Positions 8,208-16,136 of a stretch of DNA of 64,000 nt are shown here, in pieces (within the stretch, counting starts at the first letter, position 1; each line of letters starts with the position of its first letter). The position numbers and the translations under genes were made by a program. This DNA is from Deinococcus metalli (GTDB taxonomy: Bacteria > Deinococcota > Deinococci > Deinococcales > Deinococcaceae): assembly GCF_014201805.1 (NCBI RefSeq), contig NZ_JACHFK010000013.1, positions 73,231 through 137,230 of the forward strand. The letters run 5' to 3'. The notes beneath the pieces are model-generated. The model did not search any database, was not told the DNA's origin, and saw only the letters and a program-made list of their open reading frames with translations.

Positions 8208-8805
8208 GGCTCATGTCCGTCATGGGGGCCGCCGGCGTGTTCGGCGCCGCTTGGCGACCGAGCATCGCGTCGATGGTGCGGACTTCCGCCGTCTGCGACG
8301 TGATGATGCGGTTGGCCATCGAGCGGGTGAGCGGGCTGCGCAGGGTGTTCAGGGCGGACTTCGCCATCGCGATCCCGCCCAGGTGATGCCGGCGCATGAG
8401 CGTGAGGTACCGCTCTTCCGCCACGCTGCCGTCCAGCCGCTCGAGGGTCGTCAGGGCTTCAGCGCTGGCCAGGCCCATCGCCGCGCGGTCCATGCCCTTC
8501 ATTGGAGGCGTCGATCCGGACACCGTCACGCCCCACGCGGTCAGCCAACCGGTCATCTGCCCGATCTGGGCCTGCTGGGTCAGCGCAATGTCCTGGGCCA
8601 GCAACCGCACCTTGGGATCACTGCTGCGCTTGACGAGGAGCATGCTCATGTCCACCGCCTGGGCGTGGTGGGCGCTCATATCCCGCAGGAAGCGCACGTC
8701 CGCACTGTCATCCCGGGGGTGCAGGAGGTGAACGGACGGTAGGACGGCGCCCAGGGCACTGGCCGTCAGTAGCGCGAGCGCGACGAAGGGAACCGTGCGG
8801 TTCAC
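8200..8805 (-). CDS. DUF305 family protein
   Basis: A 201-residue protein with an N-terminal signal/anchor segment and a DUF305 four-helix (ferritin-like) domain. The paired histidine-methionine motifs MSAHHAQAVDM and MRRHHLGGIAM are visible. DUF305 proteins are periplasmic and common in copper and heavy-metal islands; metal binding is likely but not proven. I start it at the GTG at 8805, which overlaps the DUF3105 stop as GTGA. It lies between DUF3105 and CDF in the operon. Confidence 0.85.
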   Translation of the reverse strand: MNRTVPFVALALLTASALGAVLPSVHLLHPRDDSADVRFLRDMSAHHAQAVDMSMLLVKRSSDPKVRLLAQDIALTQQAQIGQMTGWLTAWGVTVSGSTPPMKGMDRAAMGLASAEALTTLERLDGSVAEERYLTLMRRHHLGGIAMAKSALNTLRSPLTRSMANRIITSQTAEVRTIDAMLGRQAAPNTPAAPMTDMSHE

Positions 8806-9296
8806 TGGGTCTGGTCGTACGCGCCGCTGCACGACGCCCCAATCTCAGGAGCCGTCCCGCCCTGCTCGTATTTCTGAATGAACTTGCCGACGCGGGGATC
8901 ACTGGCCTTTTCGACGTTCAGCTGGGCGTTCCAGGCCGTGAGCACGATGGGTGAGGTCTGGGTGCTGCGTGGGGAGAGCAGGGTGTGGGTGCGGCCGTTC
9001 AGGGCGCTGCGCAGGGTCTGGATGGACTCCTGATCGAGCGTGGGGCGGTAGGTCACCCACACGGCGCCGTGTTCCAGGCTGTGGACGGCGTACTCGGGAT
9101 ACAGCTCAGCCTGGTACTCACCGCAGTTCTGCCACGCAGGATTGTGTGGCCCGCCGACCGGCAGGGCTTCACGGTAGGTGATCTTGCCGTCCTGGTGCTC
9201 GCCGCCAGTGTAGTCGAAGGTCGTGACACCGCGGATGGACGTCTGCTGACACGCGGTGAACAGCACGAGTGGAACGAGAAGGGCCAGGCGTTTCAC
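8802..9296 (-). CDS. DUF3105 lipoprotein
   Basis: A 164-residue predicted lipoprotein. The signal peptide ends in a lipobox (LFTAC, Cys about residue 16), followed by a DUF3105 domain with H-N-P and EYAVHSLEHGAVWVTYRP, whose histidines are likely metal ligands. It starts at the GTG at 9296, which overlaps the lspA stop as GTGA. The coupling to lspA is telling: this is the lipoprotein whose signal peptide that peptidase could process. Confidence 0.8.
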   Translation of the reverse strand: MKRLALLVPLVLFTACQQTSIRGVTTFDYTGGEHQDGKITYREALPVGGPHNPAWQNCGEYQAELYPEYAVHSLEHGAVWVTYRPTLDQESIQTLRSALNGRTHTLLSPRSTQTSPIVLTAWNAQLNVEKASDPRVGKFIQKYEQGGTAPEIGASCSGAYDQTQ

Positions 9297-9805
9297 AGGT
9301 GGTCTCCCTGGGGCCGCAGCGCGGTGCGGGGGGCTGGCGTGAGCACCAGCAGGACGACGCCGGCGAGGACCAGCATGTCCGCGCCGTTGAAGATGGGGAA
9401 GGACTGCGTGCTCAGGAGCAGATGGACGCGGTCGAGCAGGGGTGAGGTGAGGTAGTCGACCACGGCGCCCCGTGTCAGGCCGTCCACGGCGTTGCTGAGG
9501 GCGCCGGCACCGATCAGGCCCAGGGCGAGCGCGCGCGGGCCAGGGATCCGGCCCCGGAACAGGGCCGCCACGACGCCCAGACCGACGAGCAGCCGCAGGA
9601 GGGCCAGGGGGAGCGTCAGGTTGGGCAGGAGTCCCCAAGCCATGCCCGTGTTCAGGGTGTAGTTCAGGCTGAGCAGCCCGGGAATCAGGGTGCGGGGCTC
9701 GGCAGCCGGCAGGTGTTGGGATGCCCAGGCCTTTACCAGCAGGTCCGCGAGCAGCAGGACGCTGAACGCGAGGAGAGGGATGACCTGTGGCGAGGGCCTG
9801 GGCAT
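9293..9805 (-). CDS. lspA: Lipoprotein signal peptidase (LspA/PbrC-like)
   Basis: A 170-residue membrane aspartyl protease with four hydrophobic segments. The catalytic aspartates are in NAVDGLTRGAVVDYL and FNGADMLV, the LspA signature boxes. Plasmid lspA homologues occur in lead and cadmium islands as pbrC. I start it at the ATG at 9805, where a TATACT box lies 6 nt upstream; the longer frame from 9883 reads through the promoter. It heads the lspA-DUF3105-DUF305-CDF-SCO operon and shares its promoter sequence with cadA. Confidence 0.87.
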   Translation of the reverse strand: MPRPSPQVIPLLAFSVLLLADLLVKAWASQHLPAAEPRTLIPGLLSLNYTLNTGMAWGLLPNLTLPLALLRLLVGLGVVAALFRGRIPGPRALALGLIGAGALSNAVDGLTRGAVVDYLTSPLLDRVHLLLSTQSFPIFNGADMLVLAGVVLLVLTPAPRTALRPQGDHL

Positions 9806-9811
9806 GCCGGC

Positions 9812-9834
9812 AGTATATCTGCATGGATGTTCAT
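9812..9834 (-). promoter_or_regulatory. lspA leaderless promoter/operator, cadA-like
   Basis: Read on the minus strand, ACATATGAA, a 9-nt spacer and CAGATATACTGC precede the ATG. TATACT (9817-9812) ends 6 nt before it. The same arrangement, with identical flanking blocks, sits before cadA at 11063-11091. Confidence 0.6.
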
Positions 9835-9868
9835 ATGTGATGAGTTGAAGGTGGCATTCCGAACGAAG

Positions 9869-9899
9869 CGGCAGGCCCGCCACTGTGACGGGCCTGCCG
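9869..9899. terminator. Hairpin terminator of the M23 gene
   Basis: A perfect 11-bp stem (CGGCAGGCCCG / CGGGCCTGCCG) with a 9-nt loop, just downstream of the M23 gene on the minus strand and followed by CTTCGTTC. The T-tract is weak. Confidence 0.5.
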
Positions 9900-9912
9900 C
9901 TGCCTGCTCAGC

Positions 9913-10521
9913 TCACTCGTAGAGGCTGTACGGATTGACCGCCTGACCTTCCCGGTAGACGCGGAAATCCAGGTGTGGTCCGGTGCTGTTCCCGGTGCTG
10001 CCTACCCGGGCGATCGTCTGACCGGCCGTCACCTGCTGTCCCACCCGCACCAGATTCGCGCTGTTGTGGCTGTACCGCGTGGTGTACCCGTTCCCGTGAT
10101 CGACCACAACCGTCCAGCCCCATCCAGTCCGGCCATCGAACTCGGACATCTGAACCGTTCCGCCCATGGCCGCCCGGACCGCCGTTCCGCTGCGGGCGGC
10201 GATATCCAGGCCGAGGTGGTCGTTGCTCGGCGCCGTGGTCAGGCGGCCCACCAGCGGCAGCGACACCCTGACCCGCAGACCGGCCGTCTTGACCACCGCC
10301 TTGCCTGACCCGGCAGTGACCGGCACGTTCAGCCGCTGTCCGATCTGCAACCGCTGCGGATTCAGGCCAGGATTGGCCTTCAGCAGCGCCTGCACGCCAA
10401 CCCCCTGCCGCGCGGCGATGCGGGTCACGGTATCTCCACGCTGGACTTGCACGGTCAGGGCCAGGCTTCCCGTCATAGTCAGGGCCATCAACAGTGCCGC
10501 AGCATACATTCTGGTCTTCAT
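9913..10521 (-). CDS. LysM-M23 cell-wall peptidase
   Basis: A 202-residue secreted protein: signal peptide (about residues 1-22), one LysM domain (about 24-68, QRGDTVTRIAARQGV through IGQRLNVP) and a peptidase M23 domain. The zinc ligands are visible in NDHLGLDIAA (HxxxD) and GPHLDFRV (HxD), with a further His in TTRYSHN. It should cut peptidoglycan cross-bridges or act as a division/wall factor. It is transcribed alone between the lspA and DUF2171 units and ends in a strong hairpin. Its link to the metal genes is unclear. Confidence 0.87.
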   Translation of the reverse strand: MKTRMYAAALLMALTMTGSLALTVQVQRGDTVTRIAARQGVGVQALLKANPGLNPQRLQIGQRLNVPVTAGSGKAVVKTAGLRVRVSLPLVGRLTTAPSNDHLGLDIAARSGTAVRAAMGGTVQMSEFDGRTGWGWTVVVDHGNGYTTRYSHNSANLVRVGQQVTAGQTIARVGSTGNSTGPHLDFRVYREGQAVNPYSLYE

Positions 10522-10674
10522 CAGCCCTTAGAACGTAACAGGTCATCCGACCACTGTCGGGGATCAGGCTGACATCCAAACGCCAGAAGCGCGCTCCACC
10601 CTGCGAACCAGCACGGACCCAGCGCGGTCGGCCGGGCACCACTCATCGCCTCTGCGGATGTCAGGACAACTCGA

Positions 10675-10704
10675 GTGGGGACGGCTGCCGGCAGCCGTCC
10701 CCAC
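10675..10704. terminator. 30-bp perfect palindrome, terminator of DUF2171 gene
   Basis: GTGGGGACGGCTGCC is followed immediately by its exact reverse complement (15-bp arms, no spacer). It lies 23 nt past the stop of the minus-strand DUF2171 gene. No T-tract follows, so an alternative role as a protein-binding site is possible. Confidence 0.5.
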
Positions 10705-10727
10705 GCTTGGATGTCATGCCCAGACCG

Positions 10728-10973
10728 CTACTGACGGTGCTCAGGGTGCGGATCTTCCGACAGCCACTGTTCGTGAACCTGACTGTGGTTGAGGTTGAGG
10801 TGAACGTGTTCGTCCACGTGATCGACGGCGCTCAGCGGCAACCAGTGATGCTGCCCGGAGTCGTCCTTGGTGAGCTTGATGTAGTTCCCGTCGACGCGAT
10901 CGACTTCACCGTGGTTGTGGCCATCGGCGCAGACAACGGGCATGTGCTCCTGGATCTGGCTGGACATCGTCAT
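10728..10973 (-). CDS. DUF2171 family protein
   Basis: An 81-residue small protein: SSQIQEHMPVVCADGHNHG, then EVDRVDGNYIKLTKDD, then HHWLPLSAVDHVDEHVHL. This matches DUF2171, a PRC-barrel-like single-domain family common in Deinococcus. It is His-rich. The ATG at 10973 has an AGGAGG ribosome-binding site 7 nt upstream, so the longer frame from 11048 is rejected. It is divergent from cadA, with about 120 nt between them, and might share metal control. Confidence 0.75.
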   Translation of the reverse strand: MTMSSQIQEHMPVVCADGHNHGEVDRVDGNYIKLTKDDSGQHHWLPLSAVDHVDEHVHLNLNHSQVHEQWLSEDPHPEHRQ

Positions 10974-11059
10974 ATGTTGACCTCCTGAGCCCATAGCGTA
11001 GGTCTCCTCACCACGGTGCCAGTGAGCCCCCATTCTGCTCAGGTTCATGAATGAACAGA

Positions 11060-11091
11060 TTTACATATGAATAGTTCCTCAGATATACTGC
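11060..11091 (+). promoter_or_regulatory. cadA leaderless promoter/operator
   Basis: TTTACA at 11060-11065 (-35), 18-nt spacer, TATACT at 11084-11089 (-10), then 6 nt to the ATG at 11096. ACATATGAA and CAGATATACTGC blocks match the lspA promoter. TTCATGAATGAACA upstream (11044-11057) is a further partial dyad and may be part of a CadC-type operator. Confidence 0.6.
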
Positions 11092-11095
11092 TCGC

Positions 11096-13378
11096 ATGAC
11101 GTCCTCGACCCCCCGCCAGGGCACACCAGCGCCCACCCCATCCATCACGTACTTCGTCGACGGCATGGACTGCGCCAGCTGCGTGCAGAAAGTCGAACGC
11201 ATGGTCGCCACGCTCCCCGGCGCCGAGGAGGTCAGCACCAGCTTCACCAAGCAGACGCTGACGCTTCACCTGGACGAGACCCGGACGCCACGGGCCACCC
11301 TGGAAAAAAACCTCAAGGCCCTCGGCTACGCGCCCTCCCTCGTCACGCCCCGCACGACGCCAGCCTCCGAAACGTCAGCCGACCACACCGGACATGACCA
11401 CGACCATGGCGACCACGATCACGGGCATGACCACGCCGGTCACGTCCACGAAGTCTCCCCGCCCGGGACTCCGTGGTACCGCACCGGGCAGGGCAAACTG
11501 GTCGTCAGTTCCGGCCTGCTGCTGCTGGTCGCGTGGTTGTTCGGCTTCATCGAGCCCGCCTTTGCCACCTGGGGCTTCGTCGCCGCGACGCTCCTCGGCG
11601 TGTGGCCGCTGGCCCGCAAGGCCGTCGCCAGCGCCCGACTCGGCGATCCCTTCAGCATCAACATGCTCGTCAGCCTCGCCGCCATCGGCGCCGTCGCGAT
11701 CGGGGAAGCGCCGGAAGGCGCGGTCGTCGTGTTCTTCTTCGCGGTCGGGGAGCTCCTCGAGGGCATTGCCGCCGGCCGCGCCCGGGCGGGCATCCAGGCC
11801 CTCGCCGCGCTCGCTCCGAAGACCGCACTCCTGGTCGACGGAAACAGCACGCGCGAAGTGCCGGCCGACACCCTGCAGGTCGGCCAAAGCGTCCAGGTCA
11901 ACCCCGGTGGGCGCGTCCCCGCCGACGGCACCATCACCGCAGGCACGTCCAGCCTGGATGACTCCCCTGTCACCGGCGAGAGCGTTCCCGTCGTGAAGAC
12001 GGTGGGCGACACCGTCTACGCCGGCAGCATCAACACCGACGGCACGCTGCGGATCCAGGTGGACAAGGCCGCGGCCGACAACACCATTGCCCGGATCATC
12101 CACATGGTCGAGGAAGCCGAGGGCAGCAAGGCGCCCACTGCACGGTTTATTGACCGCTTCAGCCGGTACTACACGCCCGGCGTGGTGGCGGTCTCTGCCC
12201 TGGTCGCCCTCGTGCCGCCCTTGCTGCTGGGTCAAGCATGGCATCCGTGGCTCTACAAGGGCATCGCCCTGCTGCTGATCGGCTGCCCGTGCGCGCTGGT
12301 GCTGAGCGTCCCGGCGGCCATCACCAGCGCCATCAGTGCAGGCACCCGCCGCGGTCTGCTGATCAAGGGGGGCGCCGCGCTGGAGACCATCGGCAGCGTC
12401 AAGACCGTCGCCTTTGACAAGACGGGGACTTTGACGGCTGGGAAGCCTCGGGTCACGGACACGATCGGGCTCACCATGGACCGCAGTGACGTCCTGCGCC
12501 TGGCCGCGGCCGTGGAGTCGGGCAGCAGCCACCCGCTCGCGAAAGCCATCACGGACGCAGCTGCCCGGGAGCAGGTCACGGTTCCGTCCGCCACGGACGC
12601 GCAGGCGCTGCCCGGTAAGGGTGCGAGCGCCACGGTGGAGGGCCGCGCCCTGAGCGTGACCTCGCCCCGTCACGCCGCCACGCTCGCGGATCTGAGTGCC
12701 GACGCCCAGCGCCAGATTGCCGCGTTCGAGGAGCAGGGCCGGACCACCGTCGTGCTGCTGGACGGCTCGACCCCCCTGGGCCTGATGGCCATCCGCGACG
12801 AACCCCGGGAGGACGCGAAGGTCGCCCTGGCCCAGCTGCATGACCTCGGGGTCAACACCGTCATGCTCACCGGCGACAACGCCCGCACTGGGCAGGCCAT
12901 TGGCCGCGACCTGGGGATGAACGTGCGCGCCGAATTGCTGCCCGAGGACAAGCTGAAGGTCATTGCACAGCTGAAAGCTGACGGGGGTGTAGCAATGGTT
13001 GGCGACGGCATCAACGACGCGCCTGCGCTGGCCCAGTCGGACGTGGGCATCGCCATGGGGGGCGGCACGGACGTGGCCCTGGAGACCGCCGACGCGGCCC
13101 TCCTGCGTGAGCGAGTGACAGGCGTGGTCGACTTGGTGCGGTTGTCACGCGCCACCATGACGAACATCAAGTGGAACATCGCCTTCGCACTGGGCCTGAA
13201 ACTGATTTTCCTGATCACCACGCTGCTCGGCTACACCAACCTGTGGATGGCCATCCTGGCGGACACCGGCGCGACCGCGATCGTGACTGCGAACGCCCTG
13301 CGGCTGCTGCGCTGGAAGGGCACCACTGGGACGCCCAAGGCGTCGGCCCCGGCCCCCACTCTCGCCCAGGGCGTCTGA
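11096..13378 (+). CDS. cadA: P1B-type heavy-metal ATPase (Zn/Cd/Pb)
   Basis: A 760-residue ZntA/CadA-type pump. In order: an N-terminal HMA domain with GMDCASC (about residues 22-28); a His/Asp-rich linker (about 98-121); transmembrane segments; the A-domain TGES; the transport motif GCPCAL in TM6; the phosphorylation site DKTGTLTAG; and the hinge GDGINDAPAL. CPC plus the His-rich linker fits export of Zn(II), Cd(II) and Pb(II). It starts leaderless at 11096, and its promoter matches that of lspA. It heads an operon with the glutaredoxin-like, ZIP and small membrane genes. Confidence 0.93.
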   Translation: MTSSTPRQGTPAPTPSITYFVDGMDCASCVQKVERMVATLPGAEEVSTSFTKQTLTLHLDETRTPRATLEKNLKALGYAPSLVTPRTTPASETSADHTGHDHDHGDHDHGHDHAGHVHEVSPPGTPWYRTGQGKLVVSSGLLLLVAWLFGFIEPAFATWGFVAATLLGVWPLARKAVASARLGDPFSINMLVSLAAIGAVAIGEAPEGAVVVFFFAVGELLEGIAAGRARAGIQALAALAPKTALLVDGNSTREVPADTLQVGQSVQVNPGGRVPADGTITAGTSSLDDSPVTGESVPVVKTVGDTVYAGSINTDGTLRIQVDKAAADNTIARIIHMVEEAEGSKAPTARFIDRFSRYYTPGVVAVSALVALVPPLLLGQAWHPWLYKGIALLLIGCPCALVLSVPAAITSAISAGTRRGLLIKGGAALETIGSVKTVAFDKTGTLTAGKPRVTDTIGLTMDRSDVLRLAAAVESGSSHPLAKAITDAAAREQVTVPSATDAQALPGKGASATVEGRALSVTSPRHAATLADLSADAQRQIAAFEEQGRTTVVLLDGSTPLGLMAIRDEPREDAKVALAQLHDLGVNTVMLTGDNARTGQAIGRDLGMNVRAELLPEDKLKVIAQLKADGGVAMVGDGINDAPALAQSDVGIAMGGGTDVALETADAALLRERVTGVVDLVRLSRATMTNIKWNIAFALGLKLIFLITTLLGYTNLWMAILADTGATAIVTANALRLLRWKGTTGTPKASAPAPTLAQGV

Positions 13379-13380
13379 GC

Positions 13381-13665
13381 ATGACCCTCGGGCCGGATGC
13401 TCTCCCCTCGCCGGTCGTCACGCTCTACACCGTGCCCGGCTGCGCGGACTGTGAGGCCATCAAGCGGCTGCTCACGCAGCAGGGCGCGCCGTTCACCGAA
13501 AAGAACGTCCGGGGTGATCCGGACGCGCTCGCTGAAATGCAGGGACGCGCGAACGTGCGGATTGCGCCGGTCACGGTCATCGGTGAGCAGGCCTTTTATG
13601 GCCCCTTCGACCGGCAACGCCCGCAGATCCTCGCGGCCCTGACGGCAGGACGCCCGGGCTCGTGA
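13381..13665 (+). CDS. Glutaredoxin-like thioredoxin-fold protein
   Basis: A 94-residue protein with a glutaredoxin-type CxxC site in VPGCADCEAI (about residues 20-29) and a cis-Pro in RIAPVTVIG. It begins 2 nt after the cadA stop and overlaps the ZIP gene by 4 nt. It could keep metal-site cysteines reduced in the cytoplasm or mediate thiol-metal exchange. NrdH-like or mycoredoxin-like activity is possible; the redox partner is unknown. Confidence 0.8.
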   Translation: MTLGPDALPSPVVTLYTVPGCADCEAIKRLLTQQGAPFTEKNVRGDPDALAEMQGRANVRIAPVTVIGEQAFYGPFDRQRPQILAALTAGRPGS

Positions 13666-14396
13666 GCGCACCCCTCGGGCAGATCCTCTCGTTGACGCTG
13701 ATCCCGGTGGCCGCCACCATCCTGGGCGGTGCGGCGGCGAGCGTCCGGGTGCCCAGCGACACGGTGCGCAGCCTGGTGCAGCACTTCGCGGCGGGCGTGG
13801 TGTTCGCCGCGGTGGCCGGCGAACTGCTCCCGGAGATCACCAAGGGCCACCAGCCGGTGGGCGTGGTGATCGGGTTCGCGCTCGGGGTCGCCGTGATGCT
13901 GATCATCCGGCACTTCGCCGAGCGCCTGGAAGGCGCCACGCCCGAGACCACAGGCCGGCCGTCGAGCAACGTCGGCCTCATCACCGTGGTCGGCATCGAC
14001 GTGCTGATCGACGGCCTGCTGATCGGTGTGGGTTTTGCCGCCGGTGAGCGCGTGGGGACCCTGCTGGTGATTGCCCTGACGCTGGAACTGCTGTTCCTCG
14101 GCGTATCGGTGGCGTCCAGTCTCGGGCAGTCGGGGGTCAGCCGTGGCCGCACCATCGGGACCGTGGCCGGCCTGAGCGTGCTCGTCATTCTGGGCGCGGC
14201 GCTCGGAGGAACCTTGCTGCGTGGTCTGTCCGGTCTGGCCCTGGAGATCACGCTGTCCTTCGGCGCGGCGGCGCTGCTGTTCCTCGTGACCGAGGAACTC
14301 CTGACCGAGGCGCATGAAGTCAAGGAGACACCGCTCATCACAGCGGCGTTCTTCGCAGGCTTCGTGGCCCTGTACCTGCTGGAGCTGGCGACGTGA
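13662..14396 (+). CDS. ZIP-family metal transporter
   Basis: A 244-residue membrane protein with about eight hydrophobic segments and ZIP-like TM motifs: HFAAGVVFAAVAGELLPE in TM2, then VVGIDVLIDGLLIGVGF and ALTLELLFLGVSVASSL. The TM4 and TM5 histidines of the canonical HNxxEG and HExPHE boxes are missing (D-x3-DG and ELLFLG instead), so substrate or direction may differ from ZupT. It starts at a GTG overlapping the glutaredoxin-like stop as GTGA. Confidence 0.75.
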   Translation: MSAPLGQILSLTLIPVAATILGGAAASVRVPSDTVRSLVQHFAAGVVFAAVAGELLPEITKGHQPVGVVIGFALGVAVMLIIRHFAERLEGATPETTGRPSSNVGLITVVGIDVLIDGLLIGVGFAAGERVGTLLVIALTLELLFLGVSVASSLGQSGVSRGRTIGTVAGLSVLVILGAALGGTLLRGLSGLALEITLSFGAAALLFLVTEELLTEAHEVKETPLITAAFFAGFVALYLLELAT

Positions 14397-14647
14397 GGGG
14401 GCCACACCGCAATGCCGCGCTGCTGGTGCCGGCCAACGGCGTGATCGATCTCGCCGCTGCCGTGATGGCCGGCCGGCACCAGCACCTTGCCCTCGTCCCG
14501 CTGTACGGCGTCCTGGGCGTGTGCATGCTGGTGGCCCACGTCCGGCGGTGGCGCTGGATACCGGGTGCGTGGGACGTCGTGGGCCTCGGTGTCGGTCTCG
14601 GGCTCGCGCTCGGCTTCCTCGTGACGGAATGGCTGGCGGCCCAGTGA
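14393..14647 (+). CDS. Small hypothetical membrane protein
   Basis: An 84-residue protein with about three hydrophobic stretches separated by basic segments. No family recognised. It starts at a GTG that overlaps the ZIP stop as GTGA, so it is co-translated with the cadA operon. Confidence 0.55.
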   Translation: MRGPHRNAALLVPANGVIDLAAAVMAGRHQHLALVPLYGVLGVCMLVAHVRRWRWIPGAWDVVGLGVGLGLALGFLVTEWLAAQ

Positions 14648-14717
14648 CGCGGCACACCCCTGGGCACGGCGCCCCACCACAGGGCGGCCTGTCCCCGGTC
14701 ATCACGGCGGAGTTGAC

Positions 14718-16007
14718 ATGACGGGTGACCCCTCCATTCCCGACCGCCGGGAGACGAAGACCGGCCTGATGCGCAGCCTGGGCCCGGGCCTGATCACGGG
14801 CGCCTCGGACGATGATCCCAGCGGCATCGCCACGTACTCGCAGGTGGGCGCACAGTTCGGCTACGGCCTGCTGTGGTCGATGCTGTTCACCTACCCCCTG
14901 ATGGCCACCATTCAGGAGATCAGTGCGCGCCTCGGCCGGGTGACCGGGCACGGCGTCGCGGGCAATGTGCGCCGGCACTACCCGGCCGGGTGGATGTGGA
15001 GCATGACGGCCCTGCTGCTCGTCGCCAACGTGATCAACCTGGGCGCAGATATCGGCGCCATGGGGGAAGCGGTGCGGCTCCTGGTGGGCGGACCCGCGCT
15101 GCTGTACTCGGCCGTGCTGGCGGGCGCATCCGTCCTGCTGCAGGTCTACGTGCCGTACTCCCGCTACACCCGGATTCTCAAATGGCTCACCGTGTCGTTG
15201 TTCGCGTATGTGGCGACGGTGTTCGTGGTGCGGGTGCCCTGGGGCGAGGCGCTCAGGGCCACGGTCTGGCCGCACCTCACGTGGCAGGCGTCCTCGGTCC
15301 AGGCACTGGTGGCGGTGCTCGGCACCACCATCAGTCCCTACCTGTTCTTCTGGCAGGCGTCGGAGGAGGTCTCCGAGATGGACACCCACGAGCTTGAGCG
15401 TCCGCTGCGCGTGGCGCCGGAGCAGGCGCCGCGGCAGTTCCGGCGGATTCGCGTGGACACCTTCGTCGGTATGGCCTTTTCGAATCTGGTGGCGTACTTC
15501 ATCATTCTGACGACGGCCGCCGTCCTCAACGCGCGCGGGCAGACGTCCATCCAGACGGCGGCGCAGGCGGCAGAAGCCCTGCGGCCTGTGGCGGGGCCAT
15601 TTGCGTTCGTGCTCTTCGCGGCCGGCATCATCGGCACCGGCCTGCTGGCCCTGCCGGTGCTGGCCGGCTCGGCGGGTTACGCGCTGGGCGAAGCGCTGCG
15701 GTGGCCGGTGGGCCTCGAGCGCAAGCCGTACCAGGCGCGGGGCTTTTACGGCATCATCGCCATGGCCACCCTGCTCGGGCTGACGCTCAACCTGCTGCAT
15801 GTCGACCCCATCCGGGCGCTGTATTACGCCGCCATTCTCAATGGCGTCAGCGCGGCCCCCGTGATGATCCTGATCATGCTGATGACCTCGAACCGCCGGG
15901 TGATGGGCGACTTCACCGTGCGGGGCTGGCTGCGGGTCCTGGGCTGGCTGGGTGCCGGCGTGATGCTTGTGGCGGCCGTGGCCCTGTTCGTGGTTCGGGG
16001 CGCGTGA
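14718..16007 (+). CDS. NRAMP-like metal transporter
   Basis: A 429-residue transporter with about 11 hydrophobic segments. TM1 carries DDDPSGIATYSQ in place of the DPGN metal-binding motif. TM6 reads GTTISPYLFFWQASEEVSE, without the MPH of manganese/iron NRAMPs. Such variants form an NRAMP-related group linked to other divalent ions such as Mg or Al. It is 70 nt beyond the small membrane gene and 6 nt before the longest lnt frame. Import of a toxic metal would be paradoxical here, so its role is open. Confidence 0.8.
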   Translation: MTGDPSIPDRRETKTGLMRSLGPGLITGASDDDPSGIATYSQVGAQFGYGLLWSMLFTYPLMATIQEISARLGRVTGHGVAGNVRRHYPAGWMWSMTALLLVANVINLGADIGAMGEAVRLLVGGPALLYSAVLAGASVLLQVYVPYSRYTRILKWLTVSLFAYVATVFVVRVPWGEALRATVWPHLTWQASSVQALVAVLGTTISPYLFFWQASEEVSEMDTHELERPLRVAPEQAPRQFRRIRVDTFVGMAFSNLVAYFIILTTAAVLNARGQTSIQTAAQAAEALRPVAGPFAFVLFAAGIIGTGLLALPVLAGSAGYALGEALRWPVGLERKPYQARGFYGIIAMATLLGLTLNLLHVDPIRALYYAAILNGVSAAPVMILIMLMTSNRRVMGDFTVRGWLRVLGWLGAGVMLVAAVALFVVRGA

Positions 16008-16136
16008 CCCCTGGTGGACGTCACCGTCCCGAATGGCGCGGCAGGATCACCCGCGGTTGAGCAGCCCCAGTCGAGGCCGGCGCGTTCAGGGGTGGCCTGT
16101 CCCTCGGCAGATGGGCCCCCACCTGTCCAGTGCGGG

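Noticed and set aside
11375..12841. 488-codon frame antisense to cadA
   Set aside because: Shadow; cadA motifs are decisive.
13596..15800. 734-codon open frame antisense to the ZIP/NRAMP genes
   Set aside because: High-GC shadow of well-supported genes; composition is His/Arg/Gln-rich with no motif.
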